From the NCBI RefSeq assembly GCF_042652185.1, contig NZ_JBHSIX010000016.1: a stretch of DNA of 64,000 nucleotides; one strand, given 5' to 3'. This document shows positions 33,984-42,313 of this stretch, piece after piece. Numbering within the stretch: position 1 is the first letter of the stretch; the number at the start of each line of letters is the position of its first letter. The DNA is from Actinacidiphila fildesensis (GTDB taxonomy: Bacteria > Actinomycetota > Actinomycetes > Streptomycetales > Streptomycetaceae). The position numbers and the translations under genes are program-made. The notes under the pieces were generated by a model that did no database searches, was not told the DNA's origin, and saw only the letters and a list, made by a program, of their open reading frames with translations.

Positions 33984-34050
33984 TGACGTGACGTGATCCG
34001 GTCCGACGTGACCTGTTGCGGCCTGACGTGATCCGGTCCGACGTGACCTG
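33984..34050. repeat. Tandem 27-bp direct repeat with GACGTGA motifs
   Basis: A 27-bp sequence at 33989-34015 is repeated exactly at 34024-34050. With one further copy at 33985, the heptamer GACGTGA occurs five times in 62 bp (starts 33985, 33990, 34005, 34025 and 34040). The repeats lie in the 108-bp spacer between fabG and the acyltransferase gene, so they may be operator sites. Confidence 0.7.
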
Positions 34051-34055
34051 CGGTG

Positions 34056-34763
34056 TCAGTGGCCCATGCCGAGTCCGCCGTCCACCGGCAGCAGGGCCCC
34101 CGTGATGTAGCCGGCGGCATCCGACGCGAGGAACGTGACGGCCGCCGCGACCTCCTCCGGCCGCCCGTAGCGGCCCGCCGGGATCTGGGCGAGCGCCTCC
34201 CGGCGGACCTTCTCCGGCAGGTCCGCGTTGATGTCGGTGGGGATGAAACCGGGCAGTACCACGTTGGCGGTGATCGCCCGGGAGCCCAGCTCGCGCGCGA
34301 CGGCCCGTGCCAGCCCGCCCAGACCGGCCTTGCTCGCCGCGTAGTTGGCCTGCCCGGGAGCCCCGCGCACGGCGGCCACCGAGGAGATGAGCACGATCCG
34401 TCCCCAGCCGCCGCGCACCATGCCGCGCGCGGCCCGCCGGGCGACCCGGTAGGCGCCGGTGAGGTTGGTGTCCACGACCCGGGTGAACTGCTCCTCGCGC
34501 ATCCGCAGCAGCAGGACGTCGTCGATGATCCCGGCGTTGGAGACCAGTACCTCGACCGGCCCGTGGGCGCGCTCGGCCGCGTCGAAGGCCGCGTCGATCT
34601 GCCCGGAGTCGGTCACATCGCACCGCACGGCCAACAGCTTTCCGTCCGGCGGCGGGGATTCGCGACAGGTCACCGCGACCCGGTCGCCCTGCGCCAGGAA
34701 GGCGTTGGCGACCGCCAGACCGATACCGCGATTGCCCCCGGTGACCAGGACCGACCGGCTCAT
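34056..34763 (-). CDS. FabG-type 3-oxoacyl-ACP reductase (SDR)
   Basis: This 235-aa classical short-chain dehydrogenase has VLVTGGNRGIGLAVA for NADP(H) binding, VSNAGIIDD, the catalytic Ser in VLISSVAAVRG, YAASKAG with Tyr and Lys, and a C-terminus typical of FabG (RYGRPEEVAAAVTFLASDAAGYITGALLPVDGG). It should reduce a beta-ketoacyl thioester on the cluster ACP to the beta-hydroxy form. ATG at 34763 follows GGAGAGGAGACAG. It is followed by the 27-bp repeats and the acyltransferase gene. No dehydratase or enoyl reductase is visible, so processing may stop at the hydroxyl. Confidence 0.88.
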   Translation of the reverse strand: MSRSVLVTGGNRGIGLAVANAFLAQGDRVAVTCRESPPPDGKLLAVRCDVTDSGQIDAAFDAAERAHGPVEVLVSNAGIIDDVLLLRMREEQFTRVVDTNLTGAYRVARRAARGMVRGGWGRIVLISSVAAVRGAPGQANYAASKAGLGGLARAVARELGSRAITANVVLPGFIPTDINADLPEKVRREALAQIPAGRYGRPEEVAAAVTFLASDAAGYITGALLPVDGGLGMGH

Positions 34764-34845
34764 CTGCTGTCTCCTCTCCGCTCGTCGTTCATGGCTGGGC
34801 GTAGGACGGGACCGGGCTCGGGACGGGACCGCGCGCAGGACGCGG

Positions 34846-35742
34846 CTAGGCGTAGGAAGGGACCGCGACCGGTGGCGGCGCGGGGGCCGCGGCCGGCTGG
34901 GCCGTCATGATGCGGGCGCGGCCTTCCCCGCCGCGGTCCAGCAGCCCGGCCAGCGCCCTCGGCGGGGATCCGGGCGGAGCGCCCGCGACCTCCCGCAACT
35001 GGACCAGGGCGGCGGTGAGTTCGGTGATCAGCGGCTCCAGTGCCGCCGCGACCGCACTCGCGTTGCTGCCGAGGATGTCGCTCCACAGTCCGGTCTCGCC
35101 CGCGGCGATCCTGGTCGCGTCCCGGATCCCCGCCCCGCACAGTTCGACCACTTCCTGCGGAGCCGCGCCCACCGCCGAGGCCAGTGCGCTCGCTACCACG
35201 TGCGGCGCGTGCGAGGTCGTCGCGACCGCCCGGTCGTGCTCGGCGCGGCCCATCACCACCAGCCGCGCCCCGCACGCCTCGACCAGCGCGAGGGCCGCGG
35301 ACAGTGCGGCTGTCCCGGTGTGCCGGTCCGGGGTGAGCACCCAGGGCCGGCCCGTGAAGAGCCCGGCGCGCGCCGCGTACGGTCCCGGCCGCTCGCTCCC
35401 CGCCATGGGGTGGCCGCCGACGAAGGCGTCCAGCGCACAGCCCGCCGCCGTGGCGGCCCGGTGCACGGACTCCTTGGCGCTGGCCACGTCCGTGTAGCAG
35501 CGGGCCAGGCCGCGGGACTGCCACTCGCGCAGCACCGGAGCGACCGCGCCCGGCGGCACCGCGATCACCGCCAGGTCGGCGGGTTCCGGTGGTGCGCCCT
35601 CGTACCCCCGGCAGCGTTCCGCGGCCACCGTCTGGGTCACCGGGTCACGGTCGATGACATGCACCCGCACCCCGCACCCGTGCAGATCCATACCGATCGA
35701 GGTGCCGATCAGCCCGCCGCCCACCACCGCCACCGTTCGCAT
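34846..35742 (-). CDS. Prephenate dehydrogenase
   Basis: This 298-aa enzyme converts prephenate to 4-hydroxyphenylpyruvate, the substrate of the HmaS encoded upstream. It has VAVVGGGLIGTSIGMDLHGCG for NAD, DVASAKESV, the conserved GGHPMAGSERPGP with the catalytic His, and TTSHAPHVVASALA. The C-terminal 30 residues are a low-complexity Ala/Pro tail. A pathway-dedicated prephenate dehydrogenase is a hallmark of hydroxyphenylglycine clusters, where it boosts precursor supply. The gene is 7 bp after phyH, so the two are cotranscribed. Confidence 0.9.
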   Translation of the reverse strand: MRTVAVVGGGLIGTSIGMDLHGCGVRVHVIDRDPVTQTVAAERCRGYEGAPPEPADLAVIAVPPGAVAPVLREWQSRGLARCYTDVASAKESVHRAATAAGCALDAFVGGHPMAGSERPGPYAARAGLFTGRPWVLTPDRHTGTAALSAALALVEACGARLVVMGRAEHDRAVATTSHAPHVVASALASAVGAAPQEVVELCGAGIRDATRIAAGETGLWSDILGSNASAVAAALEPLITELTAALVQLREVAGAPPGSPPRALAGLLDRGGEGRARIMTAQPAAAPAPPPVAVPSYA

Positions 35743-35749
35743 CGGCGGC

Positions 35750-36673
35750 TCAGCGTCCCGTGCCGGAACGCCAGACGACCGGGCAGAACGCGGGGTCGGA
35801 GTAGTCGGGTTCGCCCGCGGGCGTACGGCGGACGAGGACGTCGTGGTTGTACTCGACCGGTGAGCCGTCGGACAGCTGGAACGGCCGGTGCTGGTTGGCG
35901 CCGTCCTGCAGATGCAGCGAGATCGCCCGGCGCGGCCGGTCGCTGAGGTTGGGTCCGCTGCCGTGGTACGTCCGGCAGTGGTGGAAGCTCACATGGCCCT
36001 TGGGGATCTCCATCGGGACCTTGGTGACCTGGGTGCTGTTGTACGTGGCGTTCTCGGCCAGCATCCGGTCCAGTTCCGAGCGGTCGCGTTCGGCGAAGTG
36101 TCGGGTGGCACTGTCGACGACGGCGGCCTCGCGCCAGCGGTGGCTCCCGTCGATCATCGTGATGGTGCCCATCCCGGTTCCGCAGTCGTGGAACGGGATG
36201 AAGGCGGTGAGCATGCGCTCCGAAGTGCAGGTGGCCCAGTAGTGCTTGTCGAAGTGCCAGGGCACCAGGTTGGTGCGCTCGTCGGGCCGCGGCGGCTTGT
36301 AGATCATCGTGGCCTGGAAGACCCGGATCTCGTCGGCCTCGGCGAGCCGGGCCGCGACCGCCCCGAGCAGCGGCTTGCGCAGGATCGCCGCGATCCGGTC
36401 GTCCTCGTAGTGGATGTAGTCGTTGTGCCGCTGGACCGGCCCGTCCTCGGGGGTCCAGTACGCCAGCCTGGCCGGCCGGACCGGCAGCGTGCGGTCCCGG
36501 TGGCCCGCGTAGTACCGGTCGCTCGCCGAGGTCAGTACGTCGATCTCGTCGTCGGTGAACAGCTTGCGCGACAGATACCAGCCGCGCTCGGCGTACTGCC
36601 GTACTTCGTCGTCCGTCGGCAGCAGTGCCGCTTCCTTGTCGGTGAGCTTGAATTCCGTCTGTCCCGCGTCCAT
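35750..36673 (-). CDS. Phytanoyl-CoA dioxygenase (PhyH) family, Fe(II)/2-oxoglutarate type
   Basis: This 307-aa protein has the PhyH double-stranded beta-helix. The iron-binding facial triad is H140 and D142 (VPWHFDKHY) and H237 (YHGSGPN), and the 2-oxoglutarate Arg is probably R249 (RPRRAISLH). Related enzymes hydroxylate, halogenate-like or desaturate unactivated carbons in secondary metabolism. The iron ligand Asp is present, so hydroxylation is more likely than halogenation. It is between hmaS and prephenate dehydrogenase in a tight operon. The substrate is unknown. Confidence 0.87.
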   Translation of the reverse strand: MDAGQTEFKLTDKEAALLPTDDEVRQYAERGWYLSRKLFTDDEIDVLTSASDRYYAGHRDRTLPVRPARLAYWTPEDGPVQRHNDYIHYEDDRIAAILRKPLLGAVAARLAEADEIRVFQATMIYKPPRPDERTNLVPWHFDKHYWATCTSERMLTAFIPFHDCGTGMGTITMIDGSHRWREAAVVDSATRHFAERDRSELDRMLAENATYNSTQVTKVPMEIPKGHVSFHHCRTYHGSGPNLSDRPRRAISLHLQDGANQHRPFQLSDGSPVEYNHDVLVRRTPAGEPDYSDPAFCPVVWRSGTGR

Positions 36674-36720
36674 GAACTGCCTTCCCCGCTGTCCTGTTCT
36701 CCCGCTCGGATCCGCGGCGC

Positions 36721-37791
36721 TCAGACTGCCGCGGCGCTCGAACCGTCACGTTCCACGGCCTCGTAGAGCGCCCTGATGTTGCCGCTGCCGAAGCTGCGCG
36801 CCCCGCGCCGCTCGATGACCTCCATGAAGTAGGTGCGCCGCACGTGCATGGACTGGGTGAAGATCTGCAGGATCTCGCCCCAGTGGTCCCGGTCGATCAG
36901 GACGTTGGTGCGGCGCAGTTCCGCCGCGTCGACCGTGGTGGCCCCGACCCGTCCCGCGACGCCGTCGTAGTAGCCGTCCGGGGTGGCCAGGAAGCGGGCT
37001 CCGCGCTGCTGCAGCCGGTCCACGGCGGTGAAGATGTCCGGCGCCAGGAAGGCCAGGTGCTGCACTCCGGCGCCGCCGTGCCGGCCGATGAAGTCGTCGA
37101 TCTGGCCGGGCCTGCGGGTGGTGTCGGGCTCCAGGATCGTGAAGGTGACGCCGCCCGAAGGGGACTGCACCACCTTGGAGTTCATCGCCTGCTCGCCCAC
37201 CTCGATGTGCTCCTCGAAGACCTGGGCGAAGCCGAAGGCCTTCTCGTAGTGGGCGACCGTCCGGTCCAGCTCCCCGGCCGGCACGCACACCGCGACGTGG
37301 TCGATCAGCTCGAACAGCGACTCCCCGTCCTCCGGGTCCGGGGCCAGGGTCTGCATCCGGCCCGGCAGGAACGCGTCCGGGTCGCCGTGCCGTTCCACGA
37401 AGCGGTGGACGACATCGCCGAACCCTGCGACCTCGGCGACCACCACCCGGGCTCCGGCGTCCGCGTACACGGCCGGCTCCCGCACGGGGGCCGCGCCCTG
37501 CTCGACGGCGGCGTGGAACTCGGCCCTGGCGTCATCGGTGCCGAAGGCGATCACCGCCGCACCGTCGCCGTGCCGGCTGACGTATCCGGCCGCCTCGGCG
37601 GTCGCGGTGAGCGCCGAGGTGAGCACGAGGCGGACCCCGCCCTGGCGCAGCAGCAGCGAGCGGTGCCCGGTGAGGCCGGTCTCCGGGCCGCCCTCGGCGC
37701 ACAGCCGGAAGCCGAAGGCACCGCAGAGATAGAAGGACGACTGCTGGGCGTCGCCCACGAAGAACTCGACGTGGTCAATACCTGCGATCAT
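36721..37791 (-). CDS. hmaS: 4-hydroxymandelate synthase
   Basis: This 356-aa Fe(II) dioxygenase converts 4-hydroxyphenylpyruvate to (S)-4-hydroxymandelate. It has two vicinal-oxygen-chelate halves. Iron ligands are H165 (LIDHVAVCV), H245 (GVQHLAF) and E324 (YFMEVIERRG). I call HmaS over the housekeeping homologue HPPD because of the EHIEVGEQAMNSKVVQSPSG stretch with Ser at 205 and the C-terminal GNIRALYEAVE, where HPPD has a GNF-type sequence; both match known HmaS proteins. The length is also that of HmaS. ATG at 37791 follows AGGGAGAT. It lies upstream of phyH and prephenate dehydrogenase. Confidence 0.9.
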   Translation of the reverse strand: MIAGIDHVEFFVGDAQQSSFYLCGAFGFRLCAEGGPETGLTGHRSLLLRQGGVRLVLTSALTATAEAAGYVSRHGDGAAVIAFGTDDARAEFHAAVEQGAAPVREPAVYADAGARVVVAEVAGFGDVVHRFVERHGDPDAFLPGRMQTLAPDPEDGESLFELIDHVAVCVPAGELDRTVAHYEKAFGFAQVFEEHIEVGEQAMNSKVVQSPSGGVTFTILEPDTTRRPGQIDDFIGRHGGAGVQHLAFLAPDIFTAVDRLQQRGARFLATPDGYYDGVAGRVGATTVDAAELRRTNVLIDRDHWGEILQIFTQSMHVRRTYFMEVIERRGARSFGSGNIRALYEAVERDGSSAAAV

Positions 37792-37846
37792 GGGTGTGGA
37801 TCTCCCTTGGACGGGACGTTCCGGCAGGGCGCGTTCGCGCGTGCGT

Positions 37847-38353
37847 TCAGGCCGGATCCGGGTCGGTGCGACGCACGGTCGCGCGGAAGCGGCAGACCTC
37901 CGAGCCGCTGGTCATGCACTCGCTGCGGCTGTCCTCGACGGTGAGCCCCATGCCCTCGAACCAGCCGGCCCGCATCTCCAGGCAGGGGCACCGGTAGCTG
38001 TCGAAGGACCGGGCGGCCTTGAGCATCTTCAGCGCGAAGTGCTCGGTGACCACGGTCTCGAAGGTGTCGGGACCAACCGCGTGGTGCTGGTAGTTGGTCA
38101 TGTCCTCGGGCCACATGACCCGGGGGATCTCCTTGAACCGGTCGACGAACTCGTCCATCGGCAGCTTCTCGAAGTCGACGTCGTGCCGGGCGGTGTACCA
38201 GCGGGCGACGCGGCGGGCCACGAAGAGCATCGCCTCCGCGTTGATCTCGTTGGCGGCCTCCTGCCCGTACCGCTTCATCACTCCCTGGTACCAGCGGGCG
38301 TCGTGCAGCCACCAGAACTTGTGCAGCGGCAGGTCGCCTGCCCGCTCAGCCAT
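37847..38353 (-). CDS. Uncharacterised Cys-containing protein (resembles DUF6125/V4R-like)
   Basis: This 168-aa protein is not securely recognised. The N-terminal part is helical (HKFWWLHDARWYQGVMKRYG, EAMLFVARRVARWYTARHD). The C-terminal part has YRCPCLEMRAGWFEGMGLTV and SRSECMTSGSEVCRF, a four-Cys pattern that recalls V4R/4-vinyl-reductase-like domains and the ATC-hydrolase/DUF6125 group. Zinc or small-molecule binding is possible. Its first codons overlap the ketosynthase stop by 8 bp, so the two are coupled and it probably acts on, or regulates, the carrier-bound intermediate. I give no enzymatic function. Confidence 0.55.
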   Translation of the reverse strand: MAERAGDLPLHKFWWLHDARWYQGVMKRYGQEAANEINAEAMLFVARRVARWYTARHDVDFEKLPMDEFVDRFKEIPRVMWPEDMTNYQHHAVGPDTFETVVTEHFALKMLKAARSFDSYRCPCLEMRAGWFEGMGLTVEDSRSECMTSGSEVCRFRATVRRTDPDPA

Positions 38354-39635
38354 CGCTGCGCGTTCCGTCGGCGAGGCGCCGGCCCCGGGTGGTGGGGGTG
38401 CCGATGGCCAGCGAGATGTTGTGGCCGCCGAACCCGAAGGAGTTGGAGAGCGCCGCCCGCACCTCGGTCCGGTACGCCTTTCCGCGCACGTGGTTGAGCT
38501 CGCAGCCCCGGCCGACCTGGTCCAAATTGAACGTCGGCGGCAGCGTGCCGTGCGCGACGGCCAGCACGGTGGCGGCGGCCTCGAACGCCCCGGAGGCGCC
38601 CATCAGATGGCCGGTGACCGACTTGGTGGAGCTGACCGGCGGGGTCTCGTCGCCGAACACCGCCCGGATCGCCCGCGCCTCGGCGATGTCGCCGAGCCCG
38701 GTGCTGGTGGCGTGCGCGTTGACGTAACCGATGTCCTCGGGCCGCAGCCCGGCCCGCGCGACGGCCTTCCGCATGCAGGCCGCGGCGCCCGAGCCGTCCG
38801 GACGGGGCTTGGTCACGTGGTACCCGTCGGTGGTCGCGCCCCAGCCGATGACGTCGGCGTATCCGGCGGCGCCGCGGGCGTCCGCGTGCTCCGCCCGCTC
38901 CAGGATGAACATCGCGGCGCCCTCGCCGAGCACATAGCCGTTGCGGTCCTGGTCGAACGGCCGGCTCGCCTTCGTCGGGTCGTCGTAACCGTTCGCCAGC
39001 GAACGGGCGTTGACGAAGGCGGCCGCGACCGTGGGATGCAGCGGCGCGTCGGAGCCGCCGCACACCACCACGTCCGCCTCACCCTCGCGGATCAGCCGGA
39101 ACGCCTCGGCGACGGCCTGGCCGCCGCCCGCACAGGCGGTGGACAGCAGCAGGCTGTAGCCGCGGATGCCGTACTTGATGGCGATCCGGGCGGCCGACAT
39201 GTTGGGGATCATCCCCGGGCACAGATACGGGCTGACCGCGCTGCGGCCGCGCTCGCGGCGCGCCGCGGCCTGCTCCTCGTACGTCCGCAGCGGTCCGCCG
39301 GCGGTGGAGGTGATCACCGCGACCCGCTCCGGGTCCGCGTTCTCGCCGACCCGCAGCCCGGAGTCCGCCATCGCCTGCTCCGCCGCGGCGAGCGCGAGGA
39401 TCAGGAAGCGGTCGACGCCCGGGTCGATCGGCGGCTTCAGCACCTCGGCCGGGTCGATGTCGGGTGCCTGTGAGACCACCTCGACCAGGGACTGCTCCCC
39501 CAGTTCCGGGGTGGGCCGGGAGAGCTGCGAGCGCCCCTCGCACAGGGCGTCGAAGGTGTCCACGAGGTCCCGCCCCAGGGAACTGACCACACCGATGCCG
39601 GTGACGACCACACCCGATTCCGACCGTACGCTCAT
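38346..39635 (-). CDS. Beta-ketoacyl-ACP synthase, FabF/KAS II type
   Basis: This 429-aa condensing enzyme has the complete Cys-His-His triad: STACAGGGQAV (C168), NAHATSTGLGD (first His) and TGHLMGASGAFEA (second His). The order and length are those of FabF or of a type II PKS ketosynthase alpha subunit; no chain-length-factor partner is present. It should extend an acyl starter with a malonyl-type unit on the ACP. It overlaps the upstream AMP-ligase gene as ATGA (39632-39635), so the ligase that makes or loads the starter and the ketosynthase are co-produced. Confidence 0.9.
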   Translation of the reverse strand: MSVRSESGVVVTGIGVVSSLGRDLVDTFDALCEGRSQLSRPTPELGEQSLVEVVSQAPDIDPAEVLKPPIDPGVDRFLILALAAAEQAMADSGLRVGENADPERVAVITSTAGGPLRTYEEQAAARRERGRSAVSPYLCPGMIPNMSAARIAIKYGIRGYSLLLSTACAGGGQAVAEAFRLIREGEADVVVCGGSDAPLHPTVAAAFVNARSLANGYDDPTKASRPFDQDRNGYVLGEGAAMFILERAEHADARGAAGYADVIGWGATTDGYHVTKPRPDGSGAAACMRKAVARAGLRPEDIGYVNAHATSTGLGDIAEARAIRAVFGDETPPVSSTKSVTGHLMGASGAFEAAATVLAVAHGTLPPTFNLDQVGRGCELNHVRGKAYRTEVRAALSNSFGFGGHNISLAIGTPTTRGRRLADGTRSDG

Positions 39636-41284
39636 ACCGTCTCAACTCCCTGCTCGATCACGGGCATTGCCTTCGCCTGGCTGTAGCGCTCGCGCAGAAT
39701 GACCTTGCGGACCTTGCCGGTCGGCCCGTGCGGGATGTCCTCGTCGTCGACCACCACGACGCTCCGTACGGTGGCCGCGACATGCTCGTCGAGCGCGGCC
39801 CGCACCTGCTCGTCCAGATCCCCTGGCGCCTTCGCGCCGGGGAGGATACTCACCAGCACCTCGGTGGTCACCGCACCGTCCGGGCCCGGCACCGCGATGA
39901 CGGTGCAGTCGGACACCTCCGGGCAGCGGGCCAGGATCTGTTCCTCCGACTGCGCGGTGTGCAGATAGCGCCCGCCGGACAGCGCGACCGTGTCCACGAC
40001 CCGGTCGACGTGGTAGTAGTAGCCGGCCTCGTCCCGGTAGACGAGGTCCCCGGTGAGGAAGTAGCCGGCCCTGCGGGTGCGGTAGGTGGTGGCCGAGTCG
40101 TTCCAGTACCCCGGCGACACGGTGGGGGCGTTCACGCCCAGCTCACCGATCCGGCCGGGCGGCAGCGGCTCGCCCAGCTCGTCGAGGACGGCCACCTCGG
40201 CGAACGCGTGCGGCTTGCCGATGCACCGGTTGTAGCGGTCGGTCTCGGCGGTGTGCGTGATGAAGAACATCGAGTGGCCCATCTCGCTGGAGCCCAGGCC
40301 GTCCATGAAGGTGGCGCCCTCCTTGCGGGCGATCCCGCCGCCGCGCTGGGCGACCAGCCGGTGGCCGACCGCGACCAGCTTCCTGATGTGCGCCTCGTGC
40401 GCGGCGTCCCCGGTGTTCCACCACATCTGCACGCTGTCCAGGTCGTACGCGCCCAGGTCCCGGTTGACCAGCTGCGGCCAGGTGGCCGCGAAACCGAAGA
40501 CGCACGACGGCTTCCAGCGGTCCACCGCTTCCAGGACCTTCAGACCGTCCTGCTCCGACACGAGCATCAACTCGGTGCCGCTGCACAGCGCCAGCGTCAC
40601 CGCGATCACCATCGCCGCGTGGTTGGCGGGCAGAGCGCTGAGCATCCGGTCGATGGTGCGCGGCTTGGGCAGCGAAAGCCGGTGCCGGGAGGCGGCGAAC
40701 AGACTGGCGTGGGTGGCGATCACCGGCTTGGGCAGCCCGGTGGTCCCGGAGGAGTGGGTGATGACGGCGGCGTCGGTGGGGTGGAAGCGGTACTGGCCGG
40801 GAGCCAGGGCCGGGTCGCCGGTGCCGATCCCGGCGATGTCACCGAGCAGCAGGCCGGGGAACTCCCCGTCGCCGAGGCGTTCGCGGTGCGCGGCGTCGGT
40901 GAGCAGCGCGCGGGGCGCCACCTTCCCGATGTAGGCGCGGGCCGTGGTCCCGTCCATGTTCGCGTTGAGCAGCGCCGGGATGGCCCCGATCCTGGTCAGC
41001 GCGAGATAGGCGAGCACATGGTCGGCCGCGGTGGAGACGAACACCGCGACCGCGTCGCGTGGCTGCACCCCCCACGCGTGCAGCCACGCCGCGCGGGCGG
41101 CGACGGCACGCTCCAGGTCGGGCAGCGTCAGCCGCTGCCAGGCCGGGTGCCCGTCGACCTCGGAGTCGAAGGTCAGCGCCGACTCGGCGGACTCCCCGGC
41201 GCGGGCGACCAGGGTGCTGAGCACATTGCCGACGCCCAGCTCCTGGTCGGCCGCGAGTTGCGCTCGCAATTGTCGGACGGTCAT
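39632..41284 (-). CDS. Class I adenylate-forming acyl ligase (AMP-binding)
   Basis: This 550-aa acyl-CoA or acyl-ACP ligase has A3 THSSGTTGLPKPV, A5 GLGSSEMGHSMFF, A7 YFLTGDLVYRDEAGYYYHVD, A8 RVVDTVALSGGRYLHTAQSE and A10 PHGPTGKVRKVIL with the catalytic Lys. It probably activates an aromatic or small carboxylic acid for the downstream ketosynthase. Benzoate-type acids are one option given the 4-hydroxybenzoylformate route, but specificity cannot be read. ATG at 41284 is 105 bp after the ACP stop, on the same strand. Confidence 0.85.
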   Translation of the reverse strand: MTVRQLRAQLAADQELGVGNVLSTLVARAGESAESALTFDSEVDGHPAWQRLTLPDLERAVAARAAWLHAWGVQPRDAVAVFVSTAADHVLAYLALTRIGAIPALLNANMDGTTARAYIGKVAPRALLTDAAHRERLGDGEFPGLLLGDIAGIGTGDPALAPGQYRFHPTDAAVITHSSGTTGLPKPVIATHASLFAASRHRLSLPKPRTIDRMLSALPANHAAMVIAVTLALCSGTELMLVSEQDGLKVLEAVDRWKPSCVFGFAATWPQLVNRDLGAYDLDSVQMWWNTGDAAHEAHIRKLVAVGHRLVAQRGGGIARKEGATFMDGLGSSEMGHSMFFITHTAETDRYNRCIGKPHAFAEVAVLDELGEPLPPGRIGELGVNAPTVSPGYWNDSATTYRTRRAGYFLTGDLVYRDEAGYYYHVDRVVDTVALSGGRYLHTAQSEEQILARCPEVSDCTVIAVPGPDGAVTTEVLVSILPGAKAPGDLDEQVRAALDEHVAATVRSVVVVDDEDIPHGPTGKVRKVILRERYSQAKAMPVIEQGVETV

Positions 41285-41388
41285 GTGGCTTTCTCCCTGT
41301 GAGGGTCGAACAGGAGGGGCTGGACAGGGTGATAGGGGCTCTGCGGGGAGCGCCGGCGGGCCGTTCGTGACCGGGCCGGACCGGCGCG

Positions 41389-41640
41389 CTAGGCGGCCTG
41401 GAGGCGGCTCGCCGACTCCTCCGCGATCTGATCGATCGTCATCATCGCGAAGCGCTCGGACTCGTCCTCGTCGATCTGCACCCCGAAGCGGTCTTCCAAC
41501 TGCATCACGAGGTCGGCCACGCCCAGGGAGTCGAGGTCGATGCCGGCGGGCCCCAGCGAGCTCGACCCGCTGACCGTCTCCGGGTCGTACTTCATCTTGA
41601 TCAGGGCCGAGATGAGGAACTGGCGAATGTCGTCCTTCAC
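41389..41640 (-). CDS. Acyl carrier protein
   Basis: This 83-aa acidic four-helix protein has the phosphopantetheine site GIDLDSLG with S38. It starts VKDDIRQFLISALIKMKYDP. The GTG at 41640 follows GAGAGG; an ATG at 41658 would add six residues. It is the only carrier protein in the cluster and so the shared platform for the acyltransferase, ketosynthase, FabG and ligases. The divergent PPTase gene starts 17 bp away and presumably activates it. Confidence 0.92.
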   Translation of the reverse strand: MKDDIRQFLISALIKMKYDPETVSGSSSLGPAGIDLDSLGVADLVMQLEDRFGVQIDEDESERFAMMTIDQIAEESASRLQAA

Positions 41641-41656
41641 TGGTGTACTGCCTCTC

Positions 41657-42313
41657 ATGTCTGCGCGCCCGGCGATGGATCCGAACGCGGTCACTGTGGT
41701 GCTGGCCCCGGCCTGCGGGGACCGGCGGGACGCCGCCCGGCGACTGCTGCTACGGGTCGCGGACGAGCTGCTCGGGGCGCCGGCTGCGGCGCGCATCGAG
41801 CGCGACGGACTGGGCCGCCCGTATCTCACCCGGGCGGACGGGGCGGAACTTCAGGTGAGCATCAGCCACTGCGACGACGTCGTCGCCGTGGCCCTCACCC
41901 GGTCCGGACGGATCGGTGTGGATGTGGAGTCGGTACGAACGCTGCCAGCCCTACGGCTGGCCGGGCGCTACTTCGACCCTGCCGAGGCACAGTGGCTCGC
42001 GGACCGCCCCGCGGCCGGCCGCACCCCCGACTTCCTCCGCCTGTGGACGGCGAAGGAGGCGCTGGGCAAGGCACTCGGCGTGGGGCTGCGGGGCGGCGGA
42101 CTGCGGCGGCGGGTGCCGCCGGAGCTGCTGGCGGACGCGGACGAGCTGGCGCCGCTGCCGGACGGTCCTGACCTGTCGCTCGCCCTGCCGCCCGCCCCGT
42201 ACGGCCTGGTCGTGGCGGTGGCGGCGCAGGGATCCCCGGCCGGAGTGCCTCTGCGGCTCTACGGATCGGGCCACGCGGGGTGCCGGCCCTGGCCCGTTGG
42301 CGGCGGCTCATGA
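41657..42313 (+). CDS. Sfp-type 4'-phosphopantetheinyl transferase
   Basis: This 218-aa enzyme transfers phosphopantetheine from CoA to the carrier protein Ser. The family motifs are ISHCDDVVAVAL, RIGVDVESVR (metal-binding Asp and Glu) and FLRLWTAKEALGKALG. I use ATG at 41657; ATG at 41675 is an alternative, and neither has a strong ribosome site. It is divergent from the ACP gene with only 16 bp between starts, so their promoters overlap the partner coding regions. Its 3' end overlaps the convergent adenylation gene by 6 bp. Confidence 0.9.
   Translation: MSARPAMDPNAVTVVLAPACGDRRDAARRLLLRVADELLGAPAAARIERDGLGRPYLTRADGAELQVSISHCDDVVAVALTRSGRIGVDVESVRTLPALRLAGRYFDPAEAQWLADRPAAGRTPDFLRLWTAKEALGKALGVGLRGGGLRRRVPPELLADADELAPLPDGPDLSLALPPAPYGLVVAVAAQGSPAGVPLRLYGSGHAGCRPWPVGGGS

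Noticed and set aside
36721..37791. Housekeeping 4-hydroxyphenylpyruvate dioxygenase.
   Set aside because: The C-terminal GNIRALYEAVE and the AMNSKVVQS region fit 4-hydroxymandelate synthase, and the neighbours are of the hydroxyphenylglycine pathway.
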